A stretch of DNA of 64,000 bases from an uncultured Faecalibacterium sp. (GCA_934525845.1 CAKSZS010000004.1:75224-139223); one strand, 5' to 3'. Counted from the stretch's first letter, positions 1 through 8,378 are shown. Numbers and translations: made by a program. The notes: generated from the sequence alone by a model not told the origin.

Positions 1-165
1 TCGCTGTGCGATGCCACCTCTCCCGAGAGGGAGAGGTTTTACCCAGCAAAATCGGAAGCAGAAAAAGCTCCCCCTTTCGGGATCGACCTCCCCCGGCCGG
101 GGGAAGATGGCGGAGCCAAAAAGGGGAGCAGCAGGCAAACCCGCCAGGGTTTGACGGAGAGGGTT
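1..165. repeat. Intergenic hairpin-rich repeat (copy A, partial)
   Basis: Non-coding stretch before pstB, cut by the window edge. It contains short hairpins such as CTCTCCCGAGAGGGAGAG and CCTCCCCCGGCCGGGGG, and ends in a GACGGAGAGGG motif. The same vocabulary recurs at 5480-5609 and 17525-17650, so it is probably one copy of a dispersed palindromic repeat. No pstS, pstC or pstA is visible upstream. Confidence 0.5.
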
Positions 166-186
166 TATTACAACGAGGAAAATAGT

Positions 187-954
187 ATGGAAAACACGAC
201 TGCGCCGATCATCACGGCGAAAAATCTGAATCTCTGGTACGGCGACTTCAAAGCGCTGAAGAATATCTCGCTGGACGTGGGCGAGCGGGAGATCACCGCG
301 CTCATCGGCCCCTCCGGCTGCGGAAAATCCACCTTTCTGAAGACCCTGAACCGGATGAATGACCTGGTGCCGAATGTGCGCATCGAGGGCGATGTCCGCC
401 TGAAGGGCGAGGACATCTTCGCCCGGGAGATGGTGCTGACGACCCTGCGCCGCCGGGTGGGCATGGTGTTCCAGAAGGCCAACCCCTTTCCCATGAGCAT
501 CTACGACAACATCACCTACGGCCCCAGACTGCACGGCGTGCGCAATAAGGCTGAGCTGGACGATCTGGTGGAAAGCTCCCTGCGGGGCGCGGCCCTCTGG
601 GATGAGGTGAAAGACCGCCTGAAAAAGAGCGCGCTGGGCCTGTCCGGCGGCCAGCAGCAGCGTCTGTGCATTGCCCGGGCACTGGCGGTCAAACCGGAAG
701 TGCTGCTGATGGATGAACCCACCAGCGCCCTGGACCCCGGCTCCACCATGAAGGTGGAAGAGCTGATGAGCGAGCTGAAAAAGAACTACACCGTGGTCAT
801 CGTCACCCACAATATGCAGCAGGCAGCCCGCATCAGCGACCGCACGGCATTCTTCCTGCTGGGCGAACTGGTGGAGGTCGGCCCCACGGCTCAGATCTTC
901 AGCGCCCCGCAGGACAAGCGCACCGAGGATTACATCTCCGGCCGGTTCGGTTAA
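187..954 (+). CDS. pstB: Phosphate ABC transporter ATP-binding protein PstB
   Basis: ATPase subunit of the PstSCAB phosphate importer, acting at the inner face of the membrane. The 255-residue protein has Walker A GPSGCGKST (41-49), a Q-loop VFQKANPFPMS (about 94-104) typical of PstB, signature LSGGQQQR (about 152-159), Walker B VLLMDEPTSALD and an H-loop THNM near 208. The ATG at 187 is chosen because a GAGGAAA ribosome-binding site precedes it; an upstream in-frame start at 151 has none. phoU follows 15 bases downstream, the usual order at the end of a pst operon. The other pst genes must lie before the window. Confidence 0.95.
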   Translation: MENTTAPIITAKNLNLWYGDFKALKNISLDVGEREITALIGPSGCGKSTFLKTLNRMNDLVPNVRIEGDVRLKGEDIFAREMVLTTLRRRVGMVFQKANPFPMSIYDNITYGPRLHGVRNKAELDDLVESSLRGAALWDEVKDRLKKSALGLSGGQQQRLCIARALAVKPEVLLMDEPTSALDPGSTMKVEELMSELKKNYTVVIVTHNMQQAARISDRTAFFLLGELVEVGPTAQIFSAPQDKRTEDYISGRFG

Positions 955-969
955 AAGGAGGAACAGAAC

Positions 970-1638
970 ATGAGCATCCGCAAACAATACGATACCGACC
1001 TGGAATCGCTGAAGAATTCGCTGTCCGAAATGGGCAGGAATGCCGCCGATGCGGTGGAGGCGGCACTGGAGGCCCTGTGCACAGCCGATGCCGAGGCGGC
1101 AAAGGCTGTGGTGAAGGGCGACAGCCGGATCAACAACATGGAACGGGACATCGAACACCGCTGCATGACCCTGCTGCTGCGGCAGCAGCCGGTGGCCGGA
1201 GACCTGCGCCGGATCTCCACTGCCATGAAGGTGGTCACCGATGTGGAACGCATCGCCGACCATGCCGCCGACATCGCGGAGATCATCCCCCATCTGGTCA
1301 CGGTGCGTAAGGAAGGCGACCCGGCGGTGAGCCAGGCCATCCGCATGGGACAGAAAGCCCACCAGATGCTTCTGGATGCACTTGCCGCCCTGACCGCCGA
1401 GGATGAGACCGCCGCCCGCAAGGTGATCGCGGCAGACGATGAGGTGGACTACGACTTCAATGCCATCAAACATACGCTGGCGCAGGAGATCGCTGCCGAC
1501 CCCGGTAAGGTGGACGCGGCCTTGGATCTGCTGATGGTCATCAAGTATCTGGAACGCATCGGCGACCATGCTGTGAACGTGGCCGAGTGGGTGCAGTTCG
1601 TGCGCAGCGGCCGCTACAAGGACGAAAATATGTTCTGA
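970..1638 (+). CDS. phoU: Phosphate-signalling protein PhoU
   Basis: Negative regulator that links Pst transport to PhoR/PhoB-type signalling. The 222-residue protein is all-helical with two PhoU repeats, marked by the metal-binding-type motifs DVERIADHAADI in the first half and YLERIGDHAVNVAEW in the second. Length is normal for the family. AAAGGAGG lies just before the ATG, 15 bases after the pstB stop, so the two are cotranscribed, and a strong hairpin terminator follows. Confidence 0.95.
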   Translation: MSIRKQYDTDLESLKNSLSEMGRNAADAVEAALEALCTADAEAAKAVVKGDSRINNMERDIEHRCMTLLLRQQPVAGDLRRISTAMKVVTDVERIADHAADIAEIIPHLVTVRKEGDPAVSQAIRMGQKAHQMLLDALAALTAEDETAARKVIAADDEVDYDFNAIKHTLAQEIAADPGKVDAALDLLMVIKYLERIGDHAVNVAEWVQFVRSGRYKDENMF

Positions 1639-1692
1639 GAAAAACAATTCCACACCCGTTATGGGTTCGTGTTTTCCTTATTTTCTCTGGAA

Positions 1693-1721
1693 AAGGCCGC
1701 CGGTCTCCGGCGGCCTTTTTC
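1693..1721 (+). terminator. Intrinsic terminator after phoU
   Basis: AAGGCCGCCGG-tct-CCGGCGGCC followed by a T run; an 11-bp GC-rich stem closing the pstB-phoU unit. Confidence 0.9.
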
Positions 1722-1885
1722 TATGAGACGAAAAATAATAAAAAAATTTTATCTTTTTTGCAATGTTTGGGACGGGCCGTTCGTATAGAGAGTGTAAGGG
1801 CACAAAAAGCCCGAAAGTTTTGTGCGGCGGATGTCCGGCTTCTCCCCTGTCCCCCATCCGCCGCACCTTTACGGAGGAACACTCG

Positions 1886-2275
1886 ATGGCACAGTTGAAA
1901 AATCTGCCGCTGGAAGCGCGTGCCGAGGCCGTCAGCCGCGAAGCACTGGTCCAGGCGGCATTGCAGGAGATCACCCAGAATTACCGCGAAGCAAGCCTGT
2001 CCAATGTGGCGCGCAGCTACGGCGTGTCGCTGGCCTATGTCAGCGAGTGCGTCCGCGCCCAGACCGGCAAAACGTACAAGGAGCTGCTGCAGAAGCACCG
2101 CATGGAGACGGCTGCCCGCCTGCTGCGCCGCAGCGAGCTGAACATCCAGCAGATCATCAGCATGGTGGGCTACGAGAACACCAGCTATTTCTACCGCCTG
2201 TTCCATGAGCGCTACGGCCTCAGCCCCCGGGAGTACCGCATGGTGCGCGCGGCACGCCCCCGCACCACGGCCTGA
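1886..2275 (+). CDS. Small AraC-family transcriptional regulator (HTH domain only)
   Basis: A 129-residue protein that is essentially one AraC/XylS double helix-turn-helix. The first helix pair is around LSNVARSYGVSLAYVSECVR; the second carries the family pattern IISMVGYENTSYFYRLFHERYGLSPREYR. There is no N-terminal effector domain, so it may respond to expression level or a partner protein. The start at 1886 is preceded by GGAGGA; upstream in-frame codons have no ribosome-binding site. A terminator follows. Target genes cannot be told from the sequence. Confidence 0.85.
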   Translation: MAQLKNLPLEARAEAVSREALVQAALQEITQNYREASLSNVARSYGVSLAYVSECVRAQTGKTYKELLQKHRMETAARLLRRSELNIQQIISMVGYENTSYFYRLFHERYGLSPREYRMVRAARPRTTA

Positions 2276-2292
2276 ACCGGATCTGCCAAAGC

Positions 2293-2333
2293 AGGAACCG
2301 CTGCACGGAAGAATGTGCAGCGGTTCCTTTTTG
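2293..2333 (+). terminator. Intrinsic terminator after the AraC-type gene
   Basis: Arms GGAACCGCTGCAC and GTGCAGCGGTTCC around an 8-base loop, followed by TTTTTG. Confidence 0.9.
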
Positions 2334-2352
2334 TTGTGTGAAATTGTAACAC

Positions 2353-2397
2353 TTTTGGTACCAAAAACTGGTGTTTTCTGGCAGAATGTAGTATAAT
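2353..2397 (+). promoter_or_regulatory. Palindromic operator candidate and -10 box before the GNAT gene
   Basis: A perfect 14-bp palindrome TTTTGGTACCAAAA (2353-2366) lies just upstream of a consensus TATAAT at 2392-2397. The base pairs at -35 distance match consensus poorly, which suits an activator or repressor acting at the palindrome. The binding protein is unknown; the AraC-type regulator just upstream is one candidate. Confidence 0.5.
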
Positions 2398-2459
2398 AGA
2401 GGGCATGAAAAAAGTTCCTGCGCCGGAAAGGCGGGACAAACAAAAGAGGGTGGCATTGG

Positions 2460-2963
2460 ATGTTTCGAGGAGCAGTGAGAGCAGATCTGGATCAGGTTTT
2501 GCAGATTTATGCCCATGCGCGTGCCGAGATGGCCGCATCGGGCAACCCGACCCAGTGGGGGGATCATTATCCCCCGCGGGAGCTGTTGGAGGAGGATATC
2601 GACACCAACCGGCTGTTCGTCTATGTGGTCAACGGACGGATGGAAGCGGTGTTTGCGTTCATTCTGGGAGCGGATCCGACGTATGCGGTCATTGAGGATG
2701 GTGCGTGGCTGAACGACACCCTGCCCTACGGCACGATCCACCGGCTGGCTTCTGCGGGCAAGCGGAAGGGTGTGGCATCGGATGTCATCGAGTGGTGCCT
2801 GGAACACTGCCAGAGCCTGCGGGCGGATACCCATGCAGACAACAAGATCATGCAGCATCTGCTGGAAAAGAACGGCTTTGCCCGCTGCGGCATCATTCAT
2901 GTGGCGGACGGCAGTTCCCGCATTGCCTACCAGAAGATGTCGCTGACCCTGCCGCTGGAATAA
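2460..2963 (+). CDS. GNAT-family N-acetyltransferase
   Basis: A 167-residue single-domain acetyl-CoA-dependent acetyltransferase, probably cytosolic. The acetyl-CoA binding loop is visible as SAGKRKGVASDVI (about 98-110), followed by the helix and the late DTHADNKIMQHLLEKNGFARCG segment typical of GNAT motifs A and B. Substrate is not predictable. The start has a GAGGGTGG ribosome-binding site. It appears to be a single-gene unit with its own promoter. Confidence 0.85.
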   Translation: MFRGAVRADLDQVLQIYAHARAEMAASGNPTQWGDHYPPRELLEEDIDTNRLFVYVVNGRMEAVFAFILGADPTYAVIEDGAWLNDTLPYGTIHRLASAGKRKGVASDVIEWCLEHCQSLRADTHADNKIMQHLLEKNGFARCGIIHVADGSSRIAYQKMSLTLPLE

Positions 2964-3190
2964 AAAGCCTGCGCTTCAAAATCGGAAAGAAGGAAAACTG
3001 CCTGTGGGCGGGAGGACGCTGCGGTCTGCAGAAGTCCCCGTCCGCAGATTTTTTATTTTTTGGAAAAATCGGTGCAACATTTTGCTCTGCTCCAACGTAT
3101 ACAGAGTGAAAACCCAAGGAACCATGCCGGTTTTTACTCGATTCTGAACAAATAGTATTATACATTTCGGAATACGAAGGAGAAGATCCC

Positions 3191-3901
3191 ATGAGAAAGA
3201 TGAAAACGATTTCAACCTGCCTGGCAGCTGCACTGACCGTTTCGATGCTGGCAGGAGGTGCTGTGTCGGCCTTTGCAGCCCCGGCGGAGACGGAAGCCGC
3301 ATCCACTGCCGTGGTGGGCACGGAAAACTGCATCTCCGGCAGTTGGAAGCGGGCGTCCGACCCGACCCTGACTCCGAAGGTGAGGAACGCATTTGAAAAA
3401 GCCTTTGCCGGCCTGGAAGGCGTTTCCTATACCCCGTATGCCCTGCTGGCCACCCGCACCACGGCGTCCGGCACCCAGTACCGCGTGCTGTGCAAGGCCA
3501 CCGGCTGCTATCCGGATGCCCAGGAAGAGTATGTGGTGGTCACCCTGAAGCGCGGCCTGCTGGGCAGGGCGGAGATCCTGAACGTCGATGATGCCCTGTG
3601 CGAAACCGACCTTGTGGACGACAAAGAGATGACCGGAGGCTGGCAGGAAGCCCAGTCCCCTGCCATGACCGACGAAGCAAAGGCGGCCTTTGAAAAGGCC
3701 ACCGAGGGCCTTCTGTGCGTGGATTACGTTCCCGTGGCCCTGCTGAGCACCCAGGTGGTGGCGGGCACCAACTACCGCATCCTGTGCGAGGCGACGGAGG
3801 TATACCCCGGCGCAGAGACTCATTATGCTGTGATGACGGTCTATGAAGGGCTGGACGGCAGCGCCAACATCCTGAGCGTGACCGACAGCCTTGCAAGCTG
3901 A
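3191..3901 (+). CDS. Secreted tandem-domain protein with a cystatin-like QVVAG motif
   Basis: A 236-residue exported protein. Residues 1-30 form a Sec signal peptide ending in VSAFA-AP. Two repeats of about 85 residues follow, each with the plan W-(10)-helix FEKA-G-x-Y-x-P-ALL-strand-YR(V/I)LC-ATxxYP-strand-ILxV. The second repeat has TQVVAGTNYRILCEA, matching the QxVxG loop and following strand of cystatins and cystatin-like folds; the first has TASGTQYRVLCKA in the same place. It could be a protease inhibitor or simply a cystatin-like adhesin or binding domain. AAGGAG precedes the ATG, and it is monocistronic with a terminator downstream. Confidence 0.7.
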   Translation: MRKMKTISTCLAAALTVSMLAGGAVSAFAAPAETEAASTAVVGTENCISGSWKRASDPTLTPKVRNAFEKAFAGLEGVSYTPYALLATRTTASGTQYRVLCKATGCYPDAQEEYVVVTLKRGLLGRAEILNVDDALCETDLVDDKEMTGGWQEAQSPAMTDEAKAAFEKATEGLLCVDYVPVALLSTQVVAGTNYRILCEATEVYPGAETHYAVMTVYEGLDGSANILSVTDSLAS

Positions 3902-3922
3902 GCTTGAGATCATACAATGGAC

Positions 3923-3974
3923 AAAACGCACCCGGCGGGGCACACAAGATGCTCTGCGTGGGTGCGCTTTTTGT
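3923..3974 (+). terminator. Terminator after the secreted protein gene
   Basis: Arms CGCACCC and GGGTGCG flank a smaller inner hairpin, followed by CTTTTTG. Confidence 0.7.
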
Positions 3975-4182
3975 TGTCGAAACCACAAAAGTGTACTTGA
4001 TAAAAATACAGTTTCTGGGCGGTTCTGAAAAAAGTTTACAAAAATAAATTCTTGCGCCGGGAAAATGCCGGGAAATACTTCCTCTTTTGGGCCGTCTGTG
4101 TTATAATGACACTTGTTCTTGGGTAAGAGACAGAAAACTGTACGCATGAGGCGTACAGCATAAAGAGGAGTGTTATCATATT

Positions 4183-5430
4183 ATGAAGACCCTGAAAGTT
4201 GCTGTTGCAAAGTACAACAGCATCAGTCTGATCCTGCGCATCCTGGCCGGTCTGATCATCGGCGCAGTGCTGGCGCTGGCTGTGCCCGGTGCCGCCTGGG
4301 TCGGAGAGCTGGGCAATCTGTTCGTCGGTGCGCTGAAGGGCATTGCCCCGGTACTGGTGTTCGTCATCGTGGCCAGTGCGCTGGCACAGGGCAGCTCCAG
4401 GCTGGACCGCCGGTTCGGCACGGTGATCTGGCTGTATATGCTCACCACCTTCCTGGCAGCGGCCATTGCGGTTGTCACCAGCTTCCTGTTCCCGGTCACG
4501 GTCGTCCTGGCAGACGCCGCGCAGTCGGACGTAGTGCCGCAGGGTCTGGGTGAGGTGCTGAGCACCCTGCTGACCAACTTTGTGGCAAACCCGGTCAGCG
4601 CCATTATGAGCGGCAACTACATCGGCATCCTGTTCTGGGCCTGTATGTTCGGCATCGCCATGAAGAAGATCGGCGCCGAGAGCACCAAGACTTTCATGGC
4701 CAACACCGCTGACGCCGTGTCCCAGATCGTGCGCTGGATCATCAACCTGGCACCGTTCGGCATCATGGGTCTGGTGTATACCAATGTGTCCGGCAACGGC
4801 CTGGCCATCTTCACCCAGTACGGCAAGCTGCTGGCCCTGCTGGTGGGCACCATGCTGTTCATGGCTCTGGTCGTCTCCCCCTTCATTATGTTTATCTATC
4901 TGGGCTGCAACCCGTATCCGCTGGTGTTCCGCTGCCTGAAGGAGTCCGGCCTGACCGCCTTCTTCACCCGCAGCTCCGCCGCCAACATCCCTGTGAACAT
5001 GGCGCTGTGTGAAAAGCTGGGTCTGGATAAGGATATGTATTCCGTGTCCATCCCGCTGGGCGCTACCATCAACATGGACGGCGCGGCCATCACCATCACC
5101 ATCATGACTCTGGCTGCGGCCAATACCCTGGGTATTCAGGTGTCTCTGCCTGCTGCCATCGTGCTGAGTGCGATGAGCGCTCTGGGCGCCTGCGGTGCTT
5201 CCGGCGTGGCCGGCGGCTCTCTGCTGCTGATCCCCATGGCCTGCTCCCTGTTCGGCATCTCGAACGATGTGGCCATGCAGATGGTTGGTGTCGGCTTCAT
5301 CATCGGCGTGGTGCAGGATTCCGTGGAAACGGCCCTGAACTCTGCCGGTGACGTGGAGTTCGCCGCCACCGCCGAGTATCACCAGTGGCGCAAGCAGGGC
5401 AAGCCCTTGCCGGAGTTCCTGCGCAAGTAA
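4183..5430 (+). CDS. sstT: Serine/threonine:Na+ symporter SstT
   Basis: A 415-residue membrane transporter of the dicarboxylate/amino acid:cation symporter family, importing serine/threonine with sodium. About eight hydrophobic helices and two re-entrant regions are visible. The family motifs RSSAANIPVNMAL and SIPLGATINMDGAAI (substrate and Na+ sites) are intact. Length is that of SstT rather than GltP. AGAGGAG precedes the ATG and a TATAAT lies at 4102-4107, about 80 bases upstream. A strong bidirectional terminator follows, so it is monocistronic. Confidence 0.9.
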   Translation: MKTLKVAVAKYNSISLILRILAGLIIGAVLALAVPGAAWVGELGNLFVGALKGIAPVLVFVIVASALAQGSSRLDRRFGTVIWLYMLTTFLAAAIAVVTSFLFPVTVVLADAAQSDVVPQGLGEVLSTLLTNFVANPVSAIMSGNYIGILFWACMFGIAMKKIGAESTKTFMANTADAVSQIVRWIINLAPFGIMGLVYTNVSGNGLAIFTQYGKLLALLVGTMLFMALVVSPFIMFIYLGCNPYPLVFRCLKESGLTAFFTRSSAANIPVNMALCEKLGLDKDMYSVSIPLGATINMDGAAITITIMTLAAANTLGIQVSLPAAIVLSAMSALGACGASGVAGGSLLLIPMACSLFGISNDVAMQMVGVGFIIGVVQDSVETALNSAGDVEFAATAEYHQWRKQGKPLPEFLRK

Positions 5431-5441
5431 AATAACAGAAC

Positions 5442-5476
5442 AAAAAGGGGCCGGTGCAATGCACCGGCCCCTTTTT
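5442..5476. terminator. Bidirectional terminator
   Basis: AAAAAGGGGCCGGTGC and its inverse form a near-perfect stem with A and T flanks, serving sstT (+). Confidence 0.85.
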
Positions 5477-5479
5477 GAA

Positions 5480-5609
5480 CCCTCTCAGTCAACGCCGTTG
5501 GCGTTGCCAGCTCCCCCGAAAGGGGGAGCTTCTGTTTGCGTTCCGTAAGAAGCAAAAAACCTCTCCCTTCCGGGAGAGGCGGCACAGCGTCAGCTGTGAC
5601 GGAGAGGGG
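5480..5609. repeat. Dispersed palindromic intergenic repeat (copy B)
   Basis: About 130 bp bounded by CCTCTCAGTCA at one end and TGACGGAGAGG at the other, an imperfect inverted repeat. Inside are GCCGTTGGC, AGCTCCCCC-gaa-GGGGGAGCT and CCTCTCCC-ttcc-GGGAGAGG hairpins. The architecture matches copy C at 17525 and fragments at 1-165. It abuts the stop codon of the minus-strand ECF gene, so it may also act as its 3' hairpin. Confidence 0.6.
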
Positions 5610-6146
5610 TCAGTCCAGCAGCTTTGCCTTCTGCAGCGCGACCAGGATCAGCGGGATGAGGATGAGCTGGGCGATGATGCCGGGCACGGCGGTGAGCAGT
5701 GCACCGGACAGGAACGCGCTGAATGGGAAGGACGAGCCGGTCAGGCCCGCCAGCACAAAGCGCACGGCACCCCACACCAGACGGCCTGCCGCCATGGCGG
5801 TGACCAGTGCGGCGTACATCATGGGCAGGGTGTGCTTCACCTTGCGCCAGACCAGGCCGGACACCAGGCCATAAGCGGCCAGCTCAAAGGCCATGGAGAT
5901 GGCGATGGGGAACATCGGCGGCATACCAAACAGCACCGAGCGCAGCAGCGGAGCAATGAAGCCCACGGCCAGGCCCCAGGGGCCGCCCAGTACAAAGCCG
6001 CACAGCAGGATGGGAAAGTGCATGGGGCAGAGCATATTGCCCACCTGGGGCACATGGCCGGTGACCATGGGCAGCACGAAGGCCAGCGCCAGGAACAGGG
6101 CAGCCAGCACGATCTGCCGGGTGGGAGAAGTGGTTTTGGTGTGCAT
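5610..6146 (-). CDS. ECF transporter S component (substrate-binding membrane protein)
   Basis: A 178-residue protein with about six hydrophobic helices and the N-terminal ALFLALAFVLP motif typical of S components of energy-coupling-factor vitamin transporters. It would dock on a shared EcfT-EcfA1-EcfA2 module encoded elsewhere. The middle segment (PMHFPILLCGFVLGGPWGL) is typical of uncharacterised Firmicute S components, so the vitamin cannot be named. The start at 6146 is fixed by AAGGAGG. Its 5' leader holds an intrinsic terminator directly before the ribosome-binding site, suggesting attenuation. Confidence 0.8.
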   Translation of the reverse strand: MHTKTTSPTRQIVLAALFLALAFVLPMVTGHVPQVGNMLCPMHFPILLCGFVLGGPWGLAVGFIAPLLRSVLFGMPPMFPIAISMAFELAAYGLVSGLVWRKVKHTLPMMYAALVTAMAAGRLVWGAVRFVLAGLTGSSFPFSAFLSGALLTAVPGIIAQLILIPLILVALQKAKLLD

Positions 6147-6310
6147 GAAAGATTCCTCCTTGCGGACGCAAAAAAGGGGCCTGCCCGGCTTGCAAGCCAA
6201 AGGCAGACCCCTTCGTGGCGTCTGTTGTAACAATGTGATTTGGATAAAATGTTCCATCAAATGGAGAAAACGGACTTCAGTCCGCACGCCCGGCTCCGTG
6301 CCGGATTTTG
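6147..6310 (-). promoter_or_regulatory. Structured 5' leader of the ECF gene with attenuator terminator (riboswitch candidate)
   Basis: Between the promoter at 6316-6344 and the ECF start lies a leader of about 160 nt on the minus strand. It begins with hairpins CCGGC-ACGGA-GCCGG and CGGACT-GA-AGTCCG. It ends in a strong terminator (6169-6213; arms AAGGGGTCTGCC and GGCAGGCCCCTT, then T6) placed immediately before the ribosome-binding site. I could not match it to TPP, THF, FMN, cobalamin or preQ1 consensus by eye. Confidence 0.55.
6169..6213 (-). terminator. Leader terminator upstream of the ECF ribosome-binding site
   Basis: On the minus strand, arms AAGGGGTCTGCC and GGGCAGGCCCCTT are followed by T6. 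It sits between promoter and start codon, so it must be read through for expression. Confidence 0.8.
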
Positions 6311-6315
6311 AAAAA

Positions 6316-6344
6316 AGTATAGCAAAAGCGGCAGGTGCTGTCAA
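6316..6344 (-). promoter_or_regulatory. Sigma-70 promoter for the ECF gene
   Basis: Minus strand TTGACA (6339-6344), 17-bp spacer, TATACT (6316-6321). Near-consensus boxes place the transcription start near 6309. Confidence 0.85.
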
Positions 6345-6431
6345 GAAGCGGCAAAATGCCTGCAATTTGACCAAAAAGCGGCAAATTTCCACGGATATTT
6401 CCCGATGTGTGTACATTTTGCATGAAGAAGC

Positions 6432-6460
6432 TTGACCTTTCTGCACAGAATAGATAATAT
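6432..6460 (+). promoter_or_regulatory. Promoter for the transketolase genes
   Basis: TTGACC (6432-6437), 17-bp spacer, TAATAT (6455-6460). It leaves a leader of about 100 nt before 6565 with GC-rich inverted segments but no recognised RNA family. Confidence 0.75.
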
Positions 6461-6564
6461 AAACTTGAAAAAGAGCGCGCTGCAACGGCCCGCAGGGGGC
6501 CTGGCGCTGACGAAAGGCTTTTTTGAACGCTTGCAAATTCTGAGGTTCATACGGGAGGACCATC

Positions 6565-7416
6565 ATGACAAATGCAGAAAAACTTACCCTGGCAAAGCAC
6601 GCCTGCCACATCCGCATGGGCGTGATCGAGGGCACGCACAGCGCAAAGTGCGGTCATCCGGGCGGCAGCCTGGACATCGCCGAGGTGCTGAGCTACCTCT
6701 ATTTCGTGGAAATGAATGTGGATCCCAAGGAGCCGAAGAAGGCCGACCGCGACCGTCTGGTGCTGTCCAAGGGCCACGCCGCCCCGGCGCTGTATGCTGC
6801 CCTGGCAGAGCGCGGTTATTTCCCGGTGGAAGACCTCAAGACGCTGCGCAAGATCGGCAGCTACCTGCAGGGCCACCCCAACATGAACGAGACCCCGGGT
6901 GTGGATATGTCCACTGGCAGTCTGGGCCAGGGCATTTCCGCCGCCTGCGGCATGGCACTGGGTGCCAAGCACGCAGGCAAGCCCATCAACGTGTTTGCCA
7001 TCGTGGGTGACGGCGAGGTGGAAGAGGGTGAGTGCTGGGAGGCCTTTATGTTTGCCGCCCACTACGGCCTGAGCAACCTGTGCGTGTTCTTGGACCGCAA
7101 CCGCCTGCAGATCGACGGCTCCACCGAGACGGTCATGAGCAGCGAGCCGCTGGAAGAGAAGATGAAGGCCTTCAACTTCAACGTGCTGACCATCAATGGC
7201 CACGACTATGACCAGATCGAGGCCGCCATCCAGGCTTTCCATGCCGAGAACGACAAGCCCACCTGCATCATCATGGACACCACCAAGGGCAAGGGCGTTT
7301 CCTTTATGACCAACTCCGTGGACTGGCACGGCAAGGGCCCCAACGACGACGAATACAAGGTCGCTATGGAAGAACTGAACGCCGCCTACGCCGCGCTGGA
7401 ACAGGAGGAGAACTAA
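6565..7416 (+). CDS. Transketolase, N-terminal subunit
   Basis: A 283-residue thiamine-diphosphate-binding half of a split transketolase, which moves two-carbon ketol units in the non-oxidative pentose phosphate pathway. Conserved pieces visible are GHPGGSLDIAEVL, SKGHAAPALYAAL, and the TPP/Mg2+ motif GDGEVEEGECWEA with the later DRNRLQIDG. GGGAGGA precedes the ATG. The C-terminal subunit starts two bases after this stop, so they are translated together to form the alpha2beta2 enzyme. Confidence 0.93.
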   Translation: MTNAEKLTLAKHACHIRMGVIEGTHSAKCGHPGGSLDIAEVLSYLYFVEMNVDPKEPKKADRDRLVLSKGHAAPALYAALAERGYFPVEDLKTLRKIGSYLQGHPNMNETPGVDMSTGSLGQGISAACGMALGAKHAGKPINVFAIVGDGEVEEGECWEAFMFAAHYGLSNLCVFLDRNRLQIDGSTETVMSSEPLEEKMKAFNFNVLTINGHDYDQIEAAIQAFHAENDKPTCIIMDTTKGKGVSFMTNSVDWHGKGPNDDEYKVAMEELNAAYAALEQEEN

Positions 7417-7417
7417 G

Positions 7418-8365
7418 ATGGCAGACGTGAAGAAGATCGCTACCCGTGAAAGCTACGGCAACACCCTGAAGGAACTGGCCGCAGAGGGTCATGACGACCT
7501 GGTGGTGCTGGACGCCGACCTGGCCGCCGCCACCAAGACCGGGATGTTCCGCAAGGCTTACCCGGACCGCCACTTTGACTGCGGCATCGCCGAAGCCAAC
7601 ATGATGGGCGTGGCTGCGGGCCTGTCCACCATGGGCTATGTGCCCTTTGTGTCCAGCTTTGCCATGTTCGCCGCGGGCCGCGCCTTTGAGCAGGTGCGCA
7701 ACTCCATCGGCTACCCTCACCTGAATGTGAAGATCGGTGCCACCCACGGCGGCATCTCTGTGGGCGAGGACGGTGCATCCCACCAGTGCTGCGAGGATTT
7801 TGCCCTCATGCGCAGCATCCCCGGCATGACCGTCATCTGCCCCGCCGACGACGTGGAAGCCCGCGCCGCCGTGCGTGCCGCTTACGAGATGGAAGGCCCG
7901 GTCTACCTGCGCTTCGGCCGTCTGGCTGTGCCCGTGTTCCACGATGCCGAGAACTACCACTTTGAGATCGGCAAGGGCGAGCAGATCACCGAGGGCAATG
8001 ACATCGCCATCATCGCCACCGGCCTGATGGTCAACGAAGCCCGCATCGCCGCCGAACAGCTGGCCGAAGAGGGCATCCACGCCCGGGTCATCAACATCCA
8101 CACCATCAAGCCGCTGGACGAGGAAATCATCCTCAAGGCGGCCAAGGAGTGCGGCAAGGTCATCACCGCCGAGGAGCACAACGTCATCGGCGGTCTGGGC
8201 GAGGCCGTGTGTGCCGTCCTGAGCGAGAAGCTGCCCACCCCCGTGCGCCGTGTGGGCGTGCAGGACAAGTTCGGCTGCTCCGGCCCGGCTTGGGATCTGC
8301 TGAAGTTCTACGGTCTGGATGCCGCCACCATCTGCAAGACGGCCCATGAGATGCTGAACAAGTAA
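7418..8365 (+). CDS. Transketolase, C-terminal subunit
   Basis: A 315-residue partner of the preceding gene, carrying the pyrimidine-binding and C-terminal domains. Visible motifs are the DADLAAATKT and DCGIAEANMMGVAAGL segment with its catalytic-type glutamate, HGGISVGEDGASHQCCEDFALMR, and the C-terminal TAEEHNVIGGLGEAV. AGGAGGAG from the end of the upstream gene serves as ribosome-binding site. A strong bidirectional terminator follows. Confidence 0.93.
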   Translation: MADVKKIATRESYGNTLKELAAEGHDDLVVLDADLAAATKTGMFRKAYPDRHFDCGIAEANMMGVAAGLSTMGYVPFVSSFAMFAAGRAFEQVRNSIGYPHLNVKIGATHGGISVGEDGASHQCCEDFALMRSIPGMTVICPADDVEARAAVRAAYEMEGPVYLRFGRLAVPVFHDAENYHFEIGKGEQITEGNDIAIIATGLMVNEARIAAEQLAEEGIHARVINIHTIKPLDEEIILKAAKECGKVITAEEHNVIGGLGEAVCAVLSEKLPTPVRRVGVQDKFGCSGPAWDLLKFYGLDAATICKTAHEMLNK

Positions 8366-8378
8366 ACCTATAAATCAT

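Noticed and set aside
4036..5382. 448-codon minus-strand frame over sstT
   Set aside because: His/Gln/Asp-rich shadow of a transporter gene with intact membrane motifs on the other strand.
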